From: Prosthecobacter sp.
GTDB taxonomy: Bacteria > Verrucomicrobiota > Verrucomicrobiia > Verrucomicrobiales > Verrucomicrobiaceae
Direction: 5' to 3'
Assembly: GCF_034366625.1 (NCBI RefSeq)
Contig: NZ_JAXMIH010000014.1
Coordinates: 1 to 64,000, forward strand
Length of the DNA stretch: 64,000 nucleotides
Shown here: positions 61,982-64,000 of the stretch, piece after piece
Layout: every line of letters begins with the position of its first letter
Numbering within the stretch: the stretch's first letter is position 1
Made by a program: the position numbers and the translations under genes
Notes under the pieces: generated by a model
The model's database searches: none
What the model was told of the DNA's origin: nothing
What the model saw: only the letters and a program-made list of their open reading frames with translations

Positions 61982-64000
61982 TCACTTCAGCCGCACTACC
62001 AGCCGCGCAGCGTCCAGCCTAAGCCCCGTCGAGGCAATCACAGTACCCAGAGCCTCGCGCTGCTCCTGCAACGCACGGATCTCCTCCGGCCGCACCTGGG
62101 GATTGCGCGACTGCAAATCCTCAAGCCGGGCAATCTCTTCATCGAGGTGTTTGCGCATGGCTTTGAGGCTCCGTTCCTTCAGTTCCTTGAGTTGCGCCTC
62201 CGCGAGCTGCTGCGCCTTGCAGAGCATCGTGGGCAGGAACTTGTGGCGGACGGTTTCGTTTTCGACGGTGCGAGTGGGATCGCCGGGAGTGAGTTTGGCG
62301 CGGGTGAAGGCCGGATCGGCGGTGAGATCACGGCCTTGATGATCGATGGCGATGCGAATCGGTGTGGCTGGCAGGAAGCGTGAGGCATGCAACGCGGGCG
62401 GGGCGATGCATTCGGCGATGAAACTGACTTGAAGCACCAAGCCTTCTCCACCAGAGGCTTTCCAGAAAGCGAAACCCGCGTTGCCATCATGGGAGCCGAG
62501 CAGGACATCAAGCGCACCACACACGAGCGGGTGATCCCAGGTGAGGAAGGCTTCGTGCTCGCGGGAGAGGGCGCGTTCGCGGTCGAAGGTGAAGGTGAGG
62601 CCTTCATCGGGCAGCGCGGGCAAGGCGTCGGTGATGAGGTTGTCGGGACGGATGAACCAGGTGCGGTTGGTCATCTCCTCGACGTGCATGCCGAAGTGAT
62701 CGAGCAGGCGGATGAAGAAGCGCTCGAAGTCGAGACCGGCATCGACATCGCGGATTCGCTCAATCAGACGTGCGGCAAGACGTGGCTTGCAGGAGTTGAG
62801 TTCGAGGAGGCGGTTGTGGCCGCGTTCGAGCTTCTTCCGCACTTCGAGGCGCAGTTTGGCGGTGCGCTTGATGAGATCGTCGAGTTTGGCGGCGTCAAAG
62901 CTGGTGCAGAGGGCTTCTATTTCAGCGGCGAAGCTATGGAGGAGCTGCGTGGCCCCTTGCAGGCTGTGTTCAAAGGCATCGAGGCCTTCGTGATACCAGC
63001 GGGCGAGGATTTCGCCTTCGGAACCTGCAATGAAGGGCACATGGATGTTGATCGTGCCTTTCTGGCCGATGCGATCGAGGCGGCCGATGCGTTGTTCGAG
63101 GAGTTCAGGATCGCGCGGCAGATCAAACAACACGAGATGCTGGGCGAACTGGAAGTTGCGGCCTTCACTGCCGATTTCGGAGCATATGAGCAGGCGTGCG
63201 CCTTCAGGATCGGCAAAGGCGGCGGCGTGGCGGTCGCGCTGCATCAAATTCAGACCTTCGTGGAATAGAACGGCATGCACGTTGATCTCGCGCAGGAGGC
63301 GCTCGTGGATGTCTTCGGCGAGTTTGCGCGTGCGACAGATGAGCAGGACTTTGGCCTCGCCAAGTTCACGCAGAGTGGCAGCGAGCCAGCGAATGAGCGT
63401 ATCTTCGGGAGTCGAATTTGGCTCGATGCCAAGCAGCCGGGTATGGCATTGGCGCGGCGGGAAGCCCTGGATGACGGCACGGGTGTTCCGAAACATGACG
63501 CGTCCGGTGCCAAATTCGTCGAGGAGATCGCTGACAAGACGCTGGCGGGCGGATTCATCGCCTGCGGTGAGTTCCGTGATGTGTTGCTGCACTCGTGGGG
63601 AGTGACTGGCGAAGAGTTCGCGGTCTTGTTCGCTCATGCTGCCGCCTTGCAGGATGAGATCGACCACACGAGCGACTTGCTCGTAGCGATCTGATTCGGC
63701 GAGGAACTCGTGCAGATCGCCATAGCGGTCGGGATCGAGGAGACGGAGGCGGGCGAAATGGCCTTCGGCACCGAGTTGCTGCGGGGTGGCGGTGAGGAGA
63801 AGGACGCCGGGGACGCGGCTAGCGATGGCTTCGACGACTTGATAGGCGATGCCGGGAGATTCGACGGTCCATTCGAGGTGATGGGCTTCATCGACAATTA
63901 GAAGATCCCAACCGGCGTCGGCGGCCTGTTGCGCTCGCTTTGACGAGCCGCTGAGCAAGGACAGCGGGCAGAGCACGATCTGGCTGTCGAGGAAGGGATT
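61982..64000 (-). CDS. RapA/SNF2-type helicase, 5' end outside window
   Basis: The last 672 codons of a superfamily 2 ATPase; the frame is open to the right edge (NPFLDSQIVLCPLSLL). Visible motifs: Walker B LLIVDEAHHLEW, motif III LLLTATPQQLG, then helicase C-terminal domain LLICRTRKLAEDIHERL, LLICSEIGSEGRNFQFAQHL and EQRIGRLDRIGQKG. The DEAH box followed by HLEW, and the long C-terminal region with the coiled-coil tail, fit RapA (HepA), which recycles RNA polymerase. The N-terminal Walker A and Tudor-like domains are not in the window. Confidence 0.85.
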   Translation of the reverse strand, partial: NPFLDSQIVLCPLSLLSGSSKRAQQAADAGWDLLIVDEAHHLEWTVESPGIAYQVVEAIASRVPGVLLLTATPQQLGAEGHFARLRLLDPDRYGDLHEFLAESDRYEQVARVVDLILQGGSMSEQDRELFASHSPRVQQHITELTAGDESARQRLVSDLLDEFGTGRVMFRNTRAVIQGFPPRQCHTRLLGIEPNSTPEDTLIRWLAATLRELGEAKVLLICRTRKLAEDIHERLLREINVHAVLFHEGLNLMQRDRHAAAFADPEGARLLICSEIGSEGRNFQFAQHLVLFDLPRDPELLEQRIGRLDRIGQKGTINIHVPFIAGSEGEILARWYHEGLDAFEHSLQGATQLLHSFAAEIEALCTSFDAAKLDDLIKRTAKLRLEVRKKLERGHNRLLELNSCKPRLAARLIERIRDVDAGLDFERFFIRLLDHFGMHVEEMTNRTWFIRPDNLITDALPALPDEGLTFTFDRERALSREHEAFLTWDHPLVCGALDVLLGSHDGNAGFAFWKASGGEGLVLQVSFIAECIAPPALHASRFLPATPIRIAIDHQGRDLTADPAFTRAKLTPGDPTRTVENETVRHKFLPTMLCKAQQLAEAQLKELKERSLKAMRKHLDEEIARLEDLQSRNPQVRPEEIRALQEQREALGTVIASTGLRLDAARLVVRLK

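Overview
The window is GC-rich bacterial DNA, most probably from the Verrucomicrobia (Prosthecobacter/Verrucomicrobiaceae type). The family content points there: a large secreted PVC-type dehydrogenase-like protein with a C-terminal heme c domain, a DUF1080 hydrolase, secreted PQQ-type beta-propellers, an LpxC-FabZ fusion, and short dispersed inverted repeats between genes. Genus-level placement is inference.

Region 1-2182 has no protein gene. It is a tightly packed array of tRNA genes on the minus strand that runs off the left edge. Ten tRNAs can be folded (Phe, Ile, Ser, Arg, Asn, Ala, Asp, Met, Tyr, Trp), together with a 140-nt tRNA-like RNA whose anticodon arm is a long rod, a 3' tRNA remnant and the start of one further tRNA. 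Every complete member has a T-loop reading N-G-C-R instead of T-T-C-R. D-loops carry AG where GG is normal. Amino-acid identity features (discriminator base, long variable arms of Ser and Tyr, G3:U70 of Ala) are kept. I consider this the most unusual object in the window. Inverted repeats, structured hairpins and terminators fill 1285-2182.

Region 2183-12005 holds a metal-binding lipoprotein, mutY, an RNase HIII gene, an HU-type protein, the PVC heme protein and a TIR-STAND-TPR immune-type ATPase. Region 12066-21089 is mostly secreted proteins: DUF1080, a thioredoxin-trypsin fusion, a broken small gene, an LRR protein, an alpha/beta hydrolase and a duplicated SGNH hydrolase. It also contains a two-component system with a sensor that carries discoidin-like domains. 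Region 21115-32277 covers glycogen debranching, then an overlapping surface-polysaccharide operon (MurJ-like flippase, tandem glycosyltransferase, asparagine synthase, O-antigen-ligase-like protein), then convergent lpxA and lpxC-fabZ. Region 32362-43975 has two PQQ propellers, a DUF4139 protein, acsA, a large secreted protein, a SurA-like foldase, a RelE-like protein and a class V aminotransferase.

Region 43976-47587 is an accessory island. A three-gene overlapping cassette (158-aa unknown, HEFGH zinc-metalloprotease-like protein, dCTP-deaminase-like protein) is flanked by broken pieces of a TIR/NB-ARC immune gene. This looks like a defence hotspot, and the cassette is a candidate undescribed antiphage system.

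Region 47588-52923 is the conserved pheT-pheS / rplT-rpmI block with a metallophosphoesterase inserted. Region 53111-64000 has a hybrid histidine kinase, an NHL propeller, SixA, an AraC regulator divergent from a PEP-hydrolase-like TIM barrel, ftsH with a clear terminator, a DUF3592-like membrane protein, and the C-terminal part of a RapA/SNF2-like helicase that leaves the right edge.
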